A DNA stretch of 64,000 nucleotides from Clostridiaceae bacterium (GCA_910575795.1 CAJTGE010000024.1:1-64000); one strand, 5' to 3'; shown: positions 9,329-18,191, numbered from the stretch's first letter. The notes: generated by a model not told the origin, from the letters alone. Program-made: numbers and translations.

Positions 9329-9372
9329 GAGAAAGCGGCGCGGCCTTTGGGGGCCGGGCCGCTTTCTCTTTT
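9329..9372 (+). terminator. galE intrinsic terminator
   Basis: GAGAAAGCGGC (9329-9339) pairs with GCCGCTTTCTC (9358-9368), with a further GC-rich inner stem (GGCC/GGCC), followed by TTTT. Confidence 0.85.
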
Positions 9373-9377
9373 CCCGT

Positions 9378-9403
9378 AACCGTTCAGATAAGCCTGAACG
9401 GTT
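9378..9403. repeat. CCGTTCAG palindrome
   Basis: AACCGTTCAG (9378-9387) and CTGAACGGTT (9394-9403) form a perfect 10-bp stem. It belongs to the short palindrome family seen in many gaps of this window. Confidence 0.6.
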
Positions 9404-9427
9404 TCATTTCTTCAATGTTACTTTTCA

Positions 9428-9560
9428 CGGGGCTCATCTTCTTGTCCGGCATAGCCGGACAAGAAGCATCGGGCGTCCGCCTGATGTGGAAAACAGGAAG
9501 AAAACCGCCTTACAAGCGAGCTTGCGTCTGTTTTCTGCCTGTTTTCCACGCCCTGTAAAC
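9428..9560. repeat. two-hairpin intergenic repeat, copy 1
   Basis: The first hairpin is CTTCTTGTCCGGC against GCCGGACAAGAAG. It is followed by CATCGG and a longer imperfect stem that starts at TGTGGAAAACAGG and closes at CCTGTTTTCCACG, with an AGCGAGCTTGC apex. The same plan, with the same first stem and a different second stem, recurs at 19490-19640. Confidence 0.6.
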
Positions 9561-9602
9561 TGTAAATTCTTAATTATCACAGAACAAATGTTTGAAAAAT
9601 CC

Positions 9603-9631
9603 TTGCAATCCGACTGAAACTGTGGTAGAAT
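9603..9631 (+). promoter_or_regulatory. promoter of the radical-SAM gene
   Basis: TTGCAA (9603-9608), 17-nt spacer, TAGAAT (9626-9631), about 60 nt before the start chosen at 9694. Confidence 0.6.
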
Positions 9632-9693
9632 ATAGAAAAAGAACAGACGTTCATGAGAACATATATTTTGCAGACAGGAAAGGGCAGACCGCG

Positions 9694-11205
9694 ATGCTGA
9701 TACAGGAGAATCTCTCGATAGAGGAAAAGCTGAGGATATTAACCGATGGGGCGAAGTATGATGTGGCGTGTACATCCAGCGGCGTGGGGCGCGCGGGGAA
9801 GGACGGGAGCCTGGGGAACAGCCGCATCGACGGGCTGTGCCACAGCTTCGCCCCGGACGGGAGGTGTATCTCCCTTTTAAAGATTCTGTATACCAACCAG
9901 TGCATTCACGACTGCCGCTATTGCATTAACCGCAGGAGTAATGACACGGTGCGGACCGCCTTTACACCGGAGGAGGTCTGCCGCCTGACGATGGAGTTTT
10001 ACAGGAGGAATTATATTGAGGGCCTGTTTTTGAGCTCCGGGATTCTCGATACGCCGGACTATACGATGGAGCAGCTTTACCGGACGCTGTACCTGCTGCG
10101 CAGGGAGTATCATTTTAATGGTTATATCCATGTGAAGGCGATTCCGGGCGCGGATCCGGTTCTGATTGAGCGGGTGGGGTTCCTGGCGGATCGGATGAGT
10201 GTGAATCTGGAGCTGCCGACAGCGGAAGGGCTTAAGAAGCTGGCGCCGGGCAAGACGCGCGGGAAGATTCTGCGGCCGATGCGCCAGATCCAGATCGGGA
10301 TTGCGAAGCAGATGGAGCGGGAGGGACTTCTGGAGCAGAAGGGGGCGGTTCTCCCGGATGCGGTGAAGCAGGCTTTAGGGACAGCCGGGATGAGCGGGAC
10401 GGGCGCAGGAAAGGCAGGGATTTCAAAGCCAGATACGGCTTCCGGTTCGGATTTGGCCTCCGCATCATCCGGGGCGGCGCGTCCGCGCGTCATCCAGGGG
10501 AAATCGATTTATGGAAACTACGGCGTGGGGCGCGTCTCAAACAGGAAGGAGTATTTTGTGCCGGCCGGCCAGAGCACGCAGATGATTGTGGGGGCGACGC
10601 CGGAGAGCGACTACCATATGATTACCGTCGCGGAGGCGCTTTATCAGAATTTTGGCTTGAAACGCGTCTTTTACTCCGCATTCGTGCGGGTGAATGACGA
10701 CAGCCTTCTTCCGGATCTTCCGGGCGGGCCGCCGCTTCTGAGGGAGCACAGGCTTTACCAGGCAGACTGGCTTTTGCGGTATTATGGTTTTACAGCCTCA
10801 GAGCTTTTGAGCGAGGCGCGCCCGAATTTTAATGTGTTCCTGGATCCCAAGTGCGACTGGGCGCTGCGCAATCTGGGGCAGTTTCCGGTGGAGGTGAACC
10901 GCGCTTCGTATGCCATGCTTCTGCGCGTTCCCGGGATTGGCACAAAGTCAGCCATGCGGATCGTGGCAGCCAGGAAGCAGGCGGCGCTCCGGTTTGAGGA
11001 TCTGAAGAAGATGGGCGTTGTGCTTAAGCGCGCCCTTTACTTTATTACATGCTCCGGGCGGATGATGTATCCGATCCGCATGAGCGAGGATTCCATAGCA
11101 GCCCGGATAATAGGAGAGGAGCGGCGCAAAACCCTTGATCTGGAGCAGAGCGGACTGTACCGGCAGATGTCGATGTTTGACGATTTTCATATGGAGAGGG
11201 CTTGA
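9694..11205 (+). CDS. radical SAM protein of the putative DNA modification/repair family
   Basis: 503 residues from the ATG at 9694, which follows AGGAAAGGG. The radical-SAM cluster motif is CIHDCRYC (CxxxCxxC), near residue 73. The C-terminus carries a helix-hairpin-helix, LLRVPGIGTKSAMRIV, a non-specific DNA-binding motif. This combination matches the family annotated as 'putative DNA modification/repair radical SAM protein' (TIGR03916). A Gly/Ala/Ser-rich low-complexity insert around residues 220-270 is probably a linker. The DUF4130 partner starts six bases after the stop, the standard arrangement. The chemical reaction is not known. Confidence 0.88.
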   Translation: MLIQENLSIEEKLRILTDGAKYDVACTSSGVGRAGKDGSLGNSRIDGLCHSFAPDGRCISLLKILYTNQCIHDCRYCINRRSNDTVRTAFTPEEVCRLTMEFYRRNYIEGLFLSSGILDTPDYTMEQLYRTLYLLRREYHFNGYIHVKAIPGADPVLIERVGFLADRMSVNLELPTAEGLKKLAPGKTRGKILRPMRQIQIGIAKQMEREGLLEQKGAVLPDAVKQALGTAGMSGTGAGKAGISKPDTASGSDLASASSGAARPRVIQGKSIYGNYGVGRVSNRKEYFVPAGQSTQMIVGATPESDYHMITVAEALYQNFGLKRVFYSAFVRVNDDSLLPDLPGGPPLLREHRLYQADWLLRYYGFTASELLSEARPNFNVFLDPKCDWALRNLGQFPVEVNRASYAMLLRVPGIGTKSAMRIVAARKQAALRFEDLKKMGVVLKRALYFITCSGRMMYPIRMSEDSIAARIIGEERRKTLDLEQSGLYRQMSMFDDFHMERA

Positions 11206-11211
11206 TATTTG

Positions 11212-11973
11212 ATGGTTGTTTTTGTATGTGAGGATAGCTTTGAGGGGATTTTGTGCGGCGTTTATGACGCGTGGACGAGCCGCCTGGGGCATAAGAATGT
11301 GAAGCTGGCCGTGGACGGGCAGTATAATCTGGAGATGTTCGCGGATTACCGGGAGGCGGCCGTATCGGAGGAGAAGGCGCAGAAGGTGGCCCAGGCGGTG
11401 AGGACGAAGATATCAGGGCGGGCATATGCGTGGATTTACCGGGCGTCCTTAAGCTTTGAGCCGCAGAAGGCGGACTGGATCTACCGCTTTCTGATCTACG
11501 GCTTCCATATCGGCGAAAAGGTGATTGGGGCGCTGCAGATCCCGGCGGTGCAGGAGGTATTCCGGCTTAACCGGAGCGTGGGGAATGAGAGCCATCTGCT
11601 CACGGAATTCCTGCGTTTTTCCGAGCTCCCCCAGAAGGCGCTGTTTGCTGTGATCGGGCCGAAGAACGACGTGACGGCGCTTTTGATGCCGCATTTTAGC
11701 GATCGCCTCCGGGGGGAGCGGTTCATTATTTTTGACGAGAAACGCGGGAAGGCGGCGGTGCATATTTCCGGGATGGAGTGGTATATGATGACAGGCGGGG
11801 AGGCGGCGCAGCTTCACGAGCTGGCCGGGCGGACGGATTCGGGCGAGTATGCCGCCCTGTGGAAGGCATTTTTTGACAGCGCGGGGATTCAGGAGCGGAC
11901 GAATTACGTCTGTCAGAGAGGACATCTTCCCCTGCGGTTCAGGCCGTATATGACGGAATTTCAGCAGGGCTGA
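11212..11973 (+). CDS. DUF4130 protein, partner of the radical-SAM enzyme
   Basis: 253 residues from ATG 11212 (a TTG lies directly before it). It starts MVVFVCEDSFEGILCGVYDAW, typical of the TIGR03915/DUF4130 'probable DNA metabolism protein' family, which is nearly always encoded next to the radical-SAM gene found here; some relatives are fused to uracil-DNA glycosylase domains. Later conserved pieces are FLRFSELPQKALFAVIGPKNDV and the C-terminal FRPYMTEF. A joint role in DNA base repair or modification is an inference from the family. Confidence 0.85.
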   Translation: MVVFVCEDSFEGILCGVYDAWTSRLGHKNVKLAVDGQYNLEMFADYREAAVSEEKAQKVAQAVRTKISGRAYAWIYRASLSFEPQKADWIYRFLIYGFHIGEKVIGALQIPAVQEVFRLNRSVGNESHLLTEFLRFSELPQKALFAVIGPKNDVTALLMPHFSDRLRGERFIIFDEKRGKAAVHISGMEWYMMTGGEAAQLHELAGRTDSGEYAALWKAFFDSAGIQERTNYVCQRGHLPLRFRPYMTEFQQG

Positions 11974-12043
11974 CGAAACCGTCCGGCTTCCATGGATCAT
12001 TATGGTATGGCTGCAGGTTAAGAAAATTGTAAGGAGCATTCCG

Positions 12044-12095
12044 TTGACAGTGGAATGCTTCTCCTTTATACTAAGTGTATTAATTGAGTTAATAC
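12044..12095 (+). promoter_or_regulatory. promoter with GntR-type operator
   Basis: A consensus promoter: TTGACA (12044-12049), 17 nt, TATACT (12067-12072). Five bases downstream is a perfect dyad, GTATTAA-TTGAG-TTAATAC (12077-12095). Its position over the transcription start and just before a YtrA-type gntR gene points to autorepression. Confidence 0.8.
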
Positions 12096-12138
12096 AATTA
12101 ATTCGGGAAGTACACTGATATCGGGAAAGGAGGCATCC

Positions 12139-12549
12139 ATGATTCTGATTGATTATAAGGATCGCAGGCCTATCTATGAGCAGGTGGCGGAGAAGCTGTC
12201 GGAGCTGATGCTTCGGGGGATTCTGCCGCAGGACAGCCAGCTTCCGTCTGTCCGGAGCCTGGCCACGGATTTGTCGATTAATCCGAACACAATCCAGCGT
12301 GCGTATGCGGAGCTGGAGCGCCAGGGTTATATTTATTCCGTTAAGGGAAGAGGGAGCTTTGTGTCAGAGAACGGACAGATCCGGAAAAAGAAGAGGCTGG
12401 ATGTGTTTGTCCGCCTGGGAGAGCTGGTGGAGGACGCGAAGGGCGTTGGGATCACGATGCTGGAATTTCAGGAGCAGGTGATTCAGCGCTTTGGCAGCGC
12501 GGGGAAAGCGCCCGGAGAACGTGTGGCAGAGGAGGGGGATCGCATATGA
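12139..12549 (+). CDS. GntR-family regulator, YtrA subfamily
   Basis: 136 residues; ATG 12139 after GGAAAGGAGG. The winged-helix stretch YEQVAEKLSELMLRGIL through INPNTIQRAYAELERQGYIYSVKGRGSFV is the GntR DNA-binding domain. The short C-terminal part of about 55 residues lacks a ligand domain, as in YtrA proteins, which repress adjacent ABC transporter operons and respond to cell-wall-active compounds. It overlaps the ATPase gene by 4 nt and has a matching operator upstream. Confidence 0.92.
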   Translation: MILIDYKDRRPIYEQVAEKLSELMLRGILPQDSQLPSVRSLATDLSINPNTIQRAYAELERQGYIYSVKGRGSFVSENGQIRKKKRLDVFVRLGELVEDAKGVGITMLEFQEQVIQRFGSAGKAPGERVAEEGDRI

Positions 12550-13445
12550 TTGAAGCCATTGGTTTGACAAAACGGTTTGGGGACATCACGGCCGTGGATC
12601 ATATTAATGCCAGGATACGGGAGGGGAATGTGTTTGGCCTGATCGGGACGAACGGGGCCGGGAAGAGCACATTTCTGAGGATGGCGGCCGGGATCTTAAA
12701 GCCGGACGAGGGACAGATCCAGATAGACGGAGCGGATGTGTTTGAAAATGCGGCGTTAAAGGCCTCGTTTTTCTACATTTCAGACGAACAGTTTTTCTTG
12801 AGCAATGCAACGCCGGAGGATATGGCGGCGTTTTATTCCTGCGTATACACGAAGTTTGACAAAAAGCGTTTTTCTAAGCTTCTGGGCGCGTTTGAGCTGG
12901 CGAAGGACCGCAAGATCAATACGTTTTCCAAAGGGATGAAGAAGCAGCTCTCCGTGATTCTGGGGATATGCTCTAATACAAGCTATATTTTCTGCGATGA
13001 GACCTTTGACGGCCTGGATCCGGTGATGCGCCAGACCGTGAAGAGCCTGTTTGCGAACGACATGGAGGAGCGGAACTTAACGCCCATTATTGCGTCGCAC
13101 AACCTGCGGGAGCTGGAGGATATCTGCGATCATGTGGGGCTGTTGCACAAGGGCGGCATCCTGCTTTCCAAAGATCTGGATGACATGAAGCTGAACATCC
13201 ATAAGGTGCAGTGCGTCCTGCTTCCGGGATGCGAGCCGGAGGATCTGGCGGGACTTGCGATCATCGGGACCGAAAAGAGGGGGAGCCTTTTAACACTAAC
13301 GATCCGGGGGGCAAAGGAGGAGATCACAGCTGTTTTACAGTCATACCATCCGGTCTTTTTTGAAATGCTCCCGCTTTCTTTGGAGGAAATATTTATCAGT
13401 GAAACGGAGGTGGCAGGCTATGACATCAAGAAGCTTGTTCTTTAA
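12546..13445 (+). CDS. ABC transporter ATPase (YtrB-like)
   Basis: 299 residues. Walker A LIGTNGAGKST near residue 37; signature region NTFSKGMKKQLSVILG; Walker B YIFCDETFDGLDP, in which the usual D-E-P reads D-E-T; H-loop IIASHNLRELEDI. It is a drug/antibiotic-type ABC ATPase. Overlaps on both sides tie it to the GntR regulator and the permease. Confidence 0.92.
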   Translation: MIEAIGLTKRFGDITAVDHINARIREGNVFGLIGTNGAGKSTFLRMAAGILKPDEGQIQIDGADVFENAALKASFFYISDEQFFLSNATPEDMAAFYSCVYTKFDKKRFSKLLGAFELAKDRKINTFSKGMKKQLSVILGICSNTSYIFCDETFDGLDPVMRQTVKSLFANDMEERNLTPIIASHNLRELEDICDHVGLLHKGGILLSKDLDDMKLNIHKVQCVLLPGCEPEDLAGLAIIGTEKRGSLLTLTIRGAKEEITAVLQSYHPVFFEMLPLSLEEIFISETEVAGYDIKKLVL

Positions 13446-15747
13446 AATGATGAGGGAAAATACGAAGCAGCGCCTCTGGACGATTGCAGTGATTTTTCTG
13501 TTGTTCTTCTTTTTATTTCCAATCAAGACCGCTTTGTCTGTAAATTCCTGGCTGAGCCCGGAGATGCTCAGTATGTATGCAGAGGCAGAGACAGAAGCTC
13601 TGTCGATTGCCCAGGCGCAGTTGGCAGAGGATTTTATCTCCTTTTGCTCGCTGAAAAACGGAGGAATGGTGTTTTTGATGATGGTTCTTTCCGTTCTCTG
13701 CGCCCTGTCAGGCTTTTCCTGGCTGCACTCAAAGAAAAAGGTGGATTTTTTCCACAGCCTCCCGCTCAGGAGGGAGCTGTTGTTTTTTGTGATGCTAGCG
13801 GACGGTTTTCTTTATACCGCCATTCCGTATCTGGCCAATATGGCTGCCGCGGGCGTGCTGCTGGCCGTAAAGGGCGTGTCGGTTCCGTGGGGGACGATCC
13901 TTTTAGATTACCTGATACACATGGCGTTTTATTTTCTGCTTTACATGACGGCCGTGGCGGCGGTTCTGATGACAGGGAATATCATTATCAGCCTTCTGGG
14001 GGTTCTGGTGTTTTTCGTATGGGGGCCGGGGATGACGCTTCTGTGCGGCACATATTTTGACTATTTCTTTCAGACATGCTACAATGACGGCGAAACGATG
14101 CTGTGGTGGGCTTCCCATTCTTCCCCGGCCGGGTGGTATGTGTATGCGTCCGAAGCAGCGTCTGAAGAGATACCGGCCGGCATGGCGCTGTGGGGACTTG
14201 CAGCCGGTCTTGCGATCCTTGCGCTGTGTGTCTTTCTCTACAGAAAGCGCCCGTCTGAGGCGGCCGGGCGGGCGATGGCGTTTGGCGTCAGCCGGCCGGT
14301 GATCAAGTTTTTGCTGGTGATCCCTTTTTCCCTCCTGGGCTATCTGGTCTTTATCTCAGTGACGGGGCGGGACGGGTGGGGCGTGTTCGGCCTGCTCTGC
14401 GGCCTGCTGCTCAGCAATTGTGTGATTGAGATTATATACGAGTTTGATTTCAAGCGCCTGTTTGCCCACAGATGGCAGTTGGCGGCGTGCGGGGTGATCT
14501 CCGTAGCGATCACGGCGTTTTTCCGTTTTGATCTGTGCGGCTATGACTCCTATCTTCCCTCGGATGCGAAGACAGAGGCGGCCGGGATCTGGTGCTACAA
14601 CATGGAGACAAATGTCCACGAAAGCTATTATGCGCAGCCTGAACTCAAGGGAACGGATAACATGCATGTGGTATGGACGCATCCGGACACCGGGACGATA
14701 GCGGAACAGATGCGGCTTTCGGATATGGAGGCGATACGGGAGATCGCCGTCCGGGGCATTCAGGACGCAGCCCAGAGACGGCATTCTATGTTCAGGGGAA
14801 GGGGATACAGACGGGAGAATTACGGGGATGTAACCGATACCTGGGGATATGTGCTGATTGCCTGGCATTTAAAGAACGGCCGGACGGTTTACCGGGACTA
14901 TAACATGAATCTTACCGCCGCCGCATCGTATCTGGACGCTGTGTACGACATGGATGATTATAAGGAGACGGCCTATCCGATCCTTAGCTGGCAGCCGGAG
15001 GAGATTGCAGGCGTCAATTATCAGGAAAACGGGGATACGTCCCATGTGGCGTTCCGGTCAGAGGAAACCATGAGACAGCTTCTTTTGACATACCAGAAGG
15101 AACTGGCGGCCCTGACCGCACAGACAAGGAGGGCGGAGAGCCCGGTGGGGGCAATCCAGTTTAAAACGCGGGAAATGCAGGCCATGATTGACACGCTCCG
15201 GGCGAACGACGGGAATTATCTGACATTTAACAACAACCTGTATTTCCCGGTTTATCCGTCCTTCACCGAAACGATCGCGCTGCTTGGAGAGTGCGGGACG
15301 GATGTCGGCTCTACCCTGACAGCGGACACGGTGGAAAAGCTTGTTCTGGAATTCAGGGGAAGCTATCCAGAGGACACGGAGCAGAAGGACGGCCAGGCAA
15401 AGCCGGAGACGATTACCGATAAGGCCCGGATCCGGGAGATTCTGGAGAGCGCGGTGTCCAGGGAGACCGCCATCGAGGATTCGATGAACGCGCTCTACGG
15501 TGATTTGATCATCCGCGCGTTTGTCCGCATTCCGGAGGGGAATGATACAGACGAAGATACGGATCGTATGAAAGAGGATGATGCGTTTGCGGAGTCCGTG
15601 AATGAGACGGAGCAGTATGGGGACGGATCGGAAGAGTACGAGGTGTATGACATGTTCTTTGATCTGGATCGGATTCCGGATTCCGTGGTAAAGCGGTTCC
15701 GCCTGACCGGTGAGATGCTGGAGCAGGGGACCAGAAAGGCTTATTAG
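13420..15747 (+). CDS. large ABC permease with C-terminal extracellular region
   Basis: 775 residues from ATG 13420, which has GGAGGTGG upstream; the frame is open further upstream (13360) but inside the ATPase gene. About the first 380 residues contain repeated hydrophobic helices (for example WTIAVIFLLFFFLFPIKTAL, FFVMLADGFLYTAIPYLANM). From about residue 390 the chain is soluble, charged and probably outside the cell. Size and context fit the DUF6449-type permeases paired with YtrA/YtrB-like genes in Firmicutes. Such systems are linked to envelope stress or bacteriocin resistance, which is inference here. Confidence 0.8.
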   Translation: MTSRSLFFKMMRENTKQRLWTIAVIFLLFFFLFPIKTALSVNSWLSPEMLSMYAEAETEALSIAQAQLAEDFISFCSLKNGGMVFLMMVLSVLCALSGFSWLHSKKKVDFFHSLPLRRELLFFVMLADGFLYTAIPYLANMAAAGVLLAVKGVSVPWGTILLDYLIHMAFYFLLYMTAVAAVLMTGNIIISLLGVLVFFVWGPGMTLLCGTYFDYFFQTCYNDGETMLWWASHSSPAGWYVYASEAASEEIPAGMALWGLAAGLAILALCVFLYRKRPSEAAGRAMAFGVSRPVIKFLLVIPFSLLGYLVFISVTGRDGWGVFGLLCGLLLSNCVIEIIYEFDFKRLFAHRWQLAACGVISVAITAFFRFDLCGYDSYLPSDAKTEAAGIWCYNMETNVHESYYAQPELKGTDNMHVVWTHPDTGTIAEQMRLSDMEAIREIAVRGIQDAAQRRHSMFRGRGYRRENYGDVTDTWGYVLIAWHLKNGRTVYRDYNMNLTAAASYLDAVYDMDDYKETAYPILSWQPEEIAGVNYQENGDTSHVAFRSEETMRQLLLTYQKELAALTAQTRRAESPVGAIQFKTREMQAMIDTLRANDGNYLTFNNNLYFPVYPSFTETIALLGECGTDVGSTLTADTVEKLVLEFRGSYPEDTEQKDGQAKPETITDKARIREILESAVSRETAIEDSMNALYGDLIIRAFVRIPEGNDTDEDTDRMKEDDAFAESVNETEQYGDGSEEYEVYDMFFDLDRIPDSVVKRFRLTGEMLEQGTRKAY

Positions 15748-15844
15748 GGAAAACAGGATTTCTTTTTCAGGGCATTATTCAAACATGTGAAAGGATGAGA
15801 AATATGCTATAGCTATGAGACAGGGCAGATCACTGTAAAAGTGA

Positions 15845-15872
15845 GCCCCCTGGAGCGGCAGCTCCGGGGGGC
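15845..15872 (+). terminator. GC-rich hairpin downstream of the ytr-like operon
   Basis: GCCCCCTGGAGC (15845-15856) pairs with GCTCCGGGGGGC (15861-15872) across GGCA, about 100 nt after the permease stop. A short T-rich stretch follows (GGTTCGTTCT). The rest of 15748-15929 shows no gene. Confidence 0.55.
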
Positions 15873-15929
15873 GGTTCGTTCTATAATGTGCTTAAAAATC
15901 TGCGCTTCTAATTTGTCTTAAGGAGACAG

Positions 15930-15963
15930 TTTCGTGGAATACGTCTTTTTAGAAAGCAGCCGG
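15930..15963 (+). other. chimeric scrap: MITE end joined to a loaP fragment
   Basis: 15930-15944 is identical to the first 15 bases of the inverted repeat of the element at 19996-20200. Overlapping it, 15940-15963 matches 23 of 24 bases of the inside of the first loaP gene (20410-20433). The joint lies at the shared TACGT. It is a rearrangement scar, not a gene. Confidence 0.6.
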
Positions 15964-16207
15964 ATACGGCAAAGCGACTTTATATGTGTATTTTGAGAAC
16001 AAAGAGGAAATTGTCGGTATCTTAGTGCTGGACAGCATGAAAAAACTTTATCATTACATTGCTTCTGCACTGGAGCAGCAGGAAACCACAAAAGAACAAT
16101 ACAAGTTCATTTGTCGCGGATTGGTTCAGTATCAGGAAGAATTTCCGTTCTACTTCAAAATGGTATTGGATAAAATCAGTATTGACTTTTTCACCTTTTG
16201 TGTATGA
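15961..16207 (+). pseudogene. TetR-family regulator remnant
   Basis: The frame reads GYGKATLYVYFENKEEIVGIL, the end of a TetR helix-turn-helix, but the preceding DNA-binding half is missing and is replaced by the loaP scrap. It stops after about 80 residues (DKISIDFFTFCV), far short of a normal 190. Local base use is AT-richer than the flanks. A non-functional remnant is most likely. Confidence 0.65.
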
Positions 16208-16274
16208 TTTAGAATTTCCTTTTAAAAGTGAGTATAGTGTGATATAATACATAATAGAAGGAAGGCGGTGGATC

Positions 16275-16823
16275 ATGGCAGAGGCAGCAGTACAGGAAAA
16301 AGTGTATACAATAGATGATATTTATGCTTTACCAGATGGAGAGAGGGCAGAGTTGGTAGACGGGAAGATTTATTACATGGCTCCTCCCGGCAGGACACAT
16401 CAAAAGATTAGTTGGAAGCTACACCAGGCAATAGGAAACTATATTGATAGCAAAGGCGGACAATGTGAGGTTTATGCGGCTCCTTTTGCTGTGTTTTTGA
16501 GTGAGGATGATATTAACTACATTGAACCAGATATCAGTGTGATTTGTGATACATCTAAGTTGGATGAGAAAGGTTGTCATGGAGCGCCTGATTGGATCAT
16601 TGAAGTGGTATCTCCAGGCAGTAAAAGGATGGATTACTATACTAAATTGTTTAAATATAGGACAGCAGGCGTTAAGGAATATTGGATTGTAGATTATGAG
16701 AAAAACTGTATAACAGTATATGATTTTCAAAATGATAGTGGAGATGATTATACATTTTCTGATACAATTCCTGTAGGAATTTATCCAGATTTGGAGATTG
16801 ATTTAAGCAAAATAAACAAGTGA
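16275..16823 (+). CDS. Uma2-family (DUF820) endonuclease-like protein
   Basis: 182 residues; ATG 16275 after GGAAGGCGGTGG. Uma2 proteins have a PD-(D/E)XK nuclease fold. Here the core motifs are IEPDISVICD and APDWIIEVVSPGSKRMDYYTKLFKY, with the closing VKEYWIVD strand. The start KVYTIDDIYALPDGERAELVDGKIYYM is typical. It is full length, and AT-rich compared with the flanking operons, in a patch full of small mobile elements, so probably acquired. The biological role of the family is poorly known. Confidence 0.88.
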   Translation: MAEAAVQEKVYTIDDIYALPDGERAELVDGKIYYMAPPGRTHQKISWKLHQAIGNYIDSKGGQCEVYAAPFAVFLSEDDINYIEPDISVICDTSKLDEKGCHGAPDWIIEVVSPGSKRMDYYTKLFKYRTAGVKEYWIVDYEKNCITVYDFQNDSGDDYTFSDTIPVGIYPDLEIDLSKINK

Positions 16824-16846
16824 AAAAGAATAAAGTTTATGAGTTG

Positions 16847-16888
16847 AACCATAAGACAGAGAGGATCTGTTTTATGGTTTTTCTTTTT
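16847..16888 (+). terminator. intrinsic terminator after the Uma2 gene
   Basis: AACCATAAGACAG (16847-16859) pairs with CTGTTTTATGGTT (16867-16879, one mismatch), followed by TTTCTTTTT. Confidence 0.8.
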
Positions 16889-16907
16889 GTCTAAAAGCGT
16901 CAGATAT

Positions 16908-17014
16908 AACGTAAGCGTCAAATAAGATAGTGGATAGAAAAATAACCACCAACCCTCTATAATAAAAGGGTAGTGGTTATTTTTCTATCCACTATCTTAT
17001 TTGACGCTTACGTT
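16908..17014. mobile_element. 107-bp MITE with 42-bp perfect inverted repeats
   Basis: 16908-16949 is the exact reverse complement of 16973-17014 (ends AACGTAAGCGTC...). The 23-base middle holds another small stem (CCCT...AGGG). Outside it CAGATAT (16901-16907) and ATATCTG (17019-17025) extend the symmetry. No coding capacity; it could only move with a transposase from elsewhere. Confidence 0.75.
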
Positions 17015-17456
17015 GTTTATATCTGTAAACTTAGCTGCTATTGATTGGCAAGATTTTGAAAATCTAATTCGTGAAGTATTTGCCGAAGAATTTAATTCAA
17101 GTGGTGGAGAGGCAAAAATTACTCAAGCAAGCAGAGATGGTGGTGTTGATGCGGTTGCATTTGATCCAGATCCAATTAGGGGTGGTAAAATTGTTATTCA
17201 AGCAAAACGTTATACAAATGTTGTAGGTGTATCGGCAGTTAGGGATTTATATGGAACTGTAATGAATGAGGGTGCAACAAAAGGAATTCTTGTTACGACA
17301 TCTAATTATGGAAATGATGCATATGAATTTGCAAAAGGAAAACCTTTAACGTTAATGAATGGGGCAAATCTGTTATTTTTGCTTGAAAAACAAGGACATA
17401 AGGCTAAAATTGATTTAAAAGAAGCCAAAGAACTTAATAATCAAAATAATTCTTAA
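17015..17456 (+). pseudogene. Mrr-type restriction endonuclease remnant, 5' truncated
   Basis: The frame reads DWQDFENLIREVF, ASRDGGVDAVAFDPDPIRGG, KIVIQAKRY and GILVTTSNYGNDAYEFAK. This is the Mrr catalytic domain with D, QxK and the following helix intact. The expected N-terminal domain and a proper start are missing, since the MITE abuts the domain directly; the nearest start codon (TTG 17001) lies within the MITE. Strongly AT-rich. Either a broken gene or a solitary catalytic domain. Confidence 0.7.
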
Positions 17457-17471
17457 GCATTGATTTGTTAC

Positions 17472-17490
17472 TGGCGCCAAAACGGCGCCA
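17472..17490 (+). terminator. short GC hairpin after the Mrr remnant
   Basis: TGGCGCC (17472-17478) and GGCGCCA (17484-17490) form a perfect stem across AAAAC; no T tract. Confidence 0.4.
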
Positions 17491-17590
17491 AGAAATCATG
17501 CAAATAAAAATACGTCACATAAAAACAACGATTTTATGCGGTTTTCCGCAATAAAAAACATAGAAAATATCTCAAAAAATGCTATTCAAA

Positions 17591-18191
17591 TACGTTTGAG
17601 CTGGAGGAAGAGATATTTTTTAAGAGATATGCGGAACAGAGCTTCAGGGAACGTAAGGGGAATAACTGCTTTGAGGAATGGAGCCGGGAGCTTGCCCGTC
17701 TGCGCGCAGAGATTCCGGAGCTTCCCTTTTCCAATGTATGGATGGCGCAGCAGACGCTTCCTCTGATCCCGGAGAACAGCGCGCTTTATCTGGGAATTTT
17801 AAATTCCCTTCGCTCCTGGAATTTTTTTGATAAGCCGGACGGCGTAGAGGCATATGCGAACACGGGCGGATTTGGGATTGACGGCGGAATCTCCTCCCTC
17901 GCAGGAGCGGCCCTGGCGTCCCCTGAAAAGCTGTTTTTCGGGATCACGGGGGATTTGGCTTTTTTCTATGATATGAATATATTCGGAAACCGTCATTTTG
18001 CATCAAACATACGGCTTCTTTTGCTCAATAACGGGCGCGGCACGGAGTTCAGGAATTACAGCCATCCGGCGGCGCGTTTTGGGGAGAAGGCCGATGCGTT
18101 TATGGCGGCTGGCAGGGCGAAAAAGCTTACAAGGAAAGCGCTTGGAGAGAGCGGAGTCCGGATGGTAAAAGGTTTGATAAAGAAAAAGTAA
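17591..18191 (+). pseudogene. truncated copy of the TPP-enzyme gene at 37690-39435
   Basis: 17591-18109 matches 38610-39128 without gaps and with only a few substitutions. The copy then jumps to the part equal to 39352 onward, losing exactly 225 bases (75 codons) at a shared GGCGGC, and ends at the same stop region. The N-terminal 300 or so codons are absent, so the domain carrying the catalytic glutamate is gone. A frame of 149 codons from 17742 survives but cannot be a working enzyme. Confidence 0.85.
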
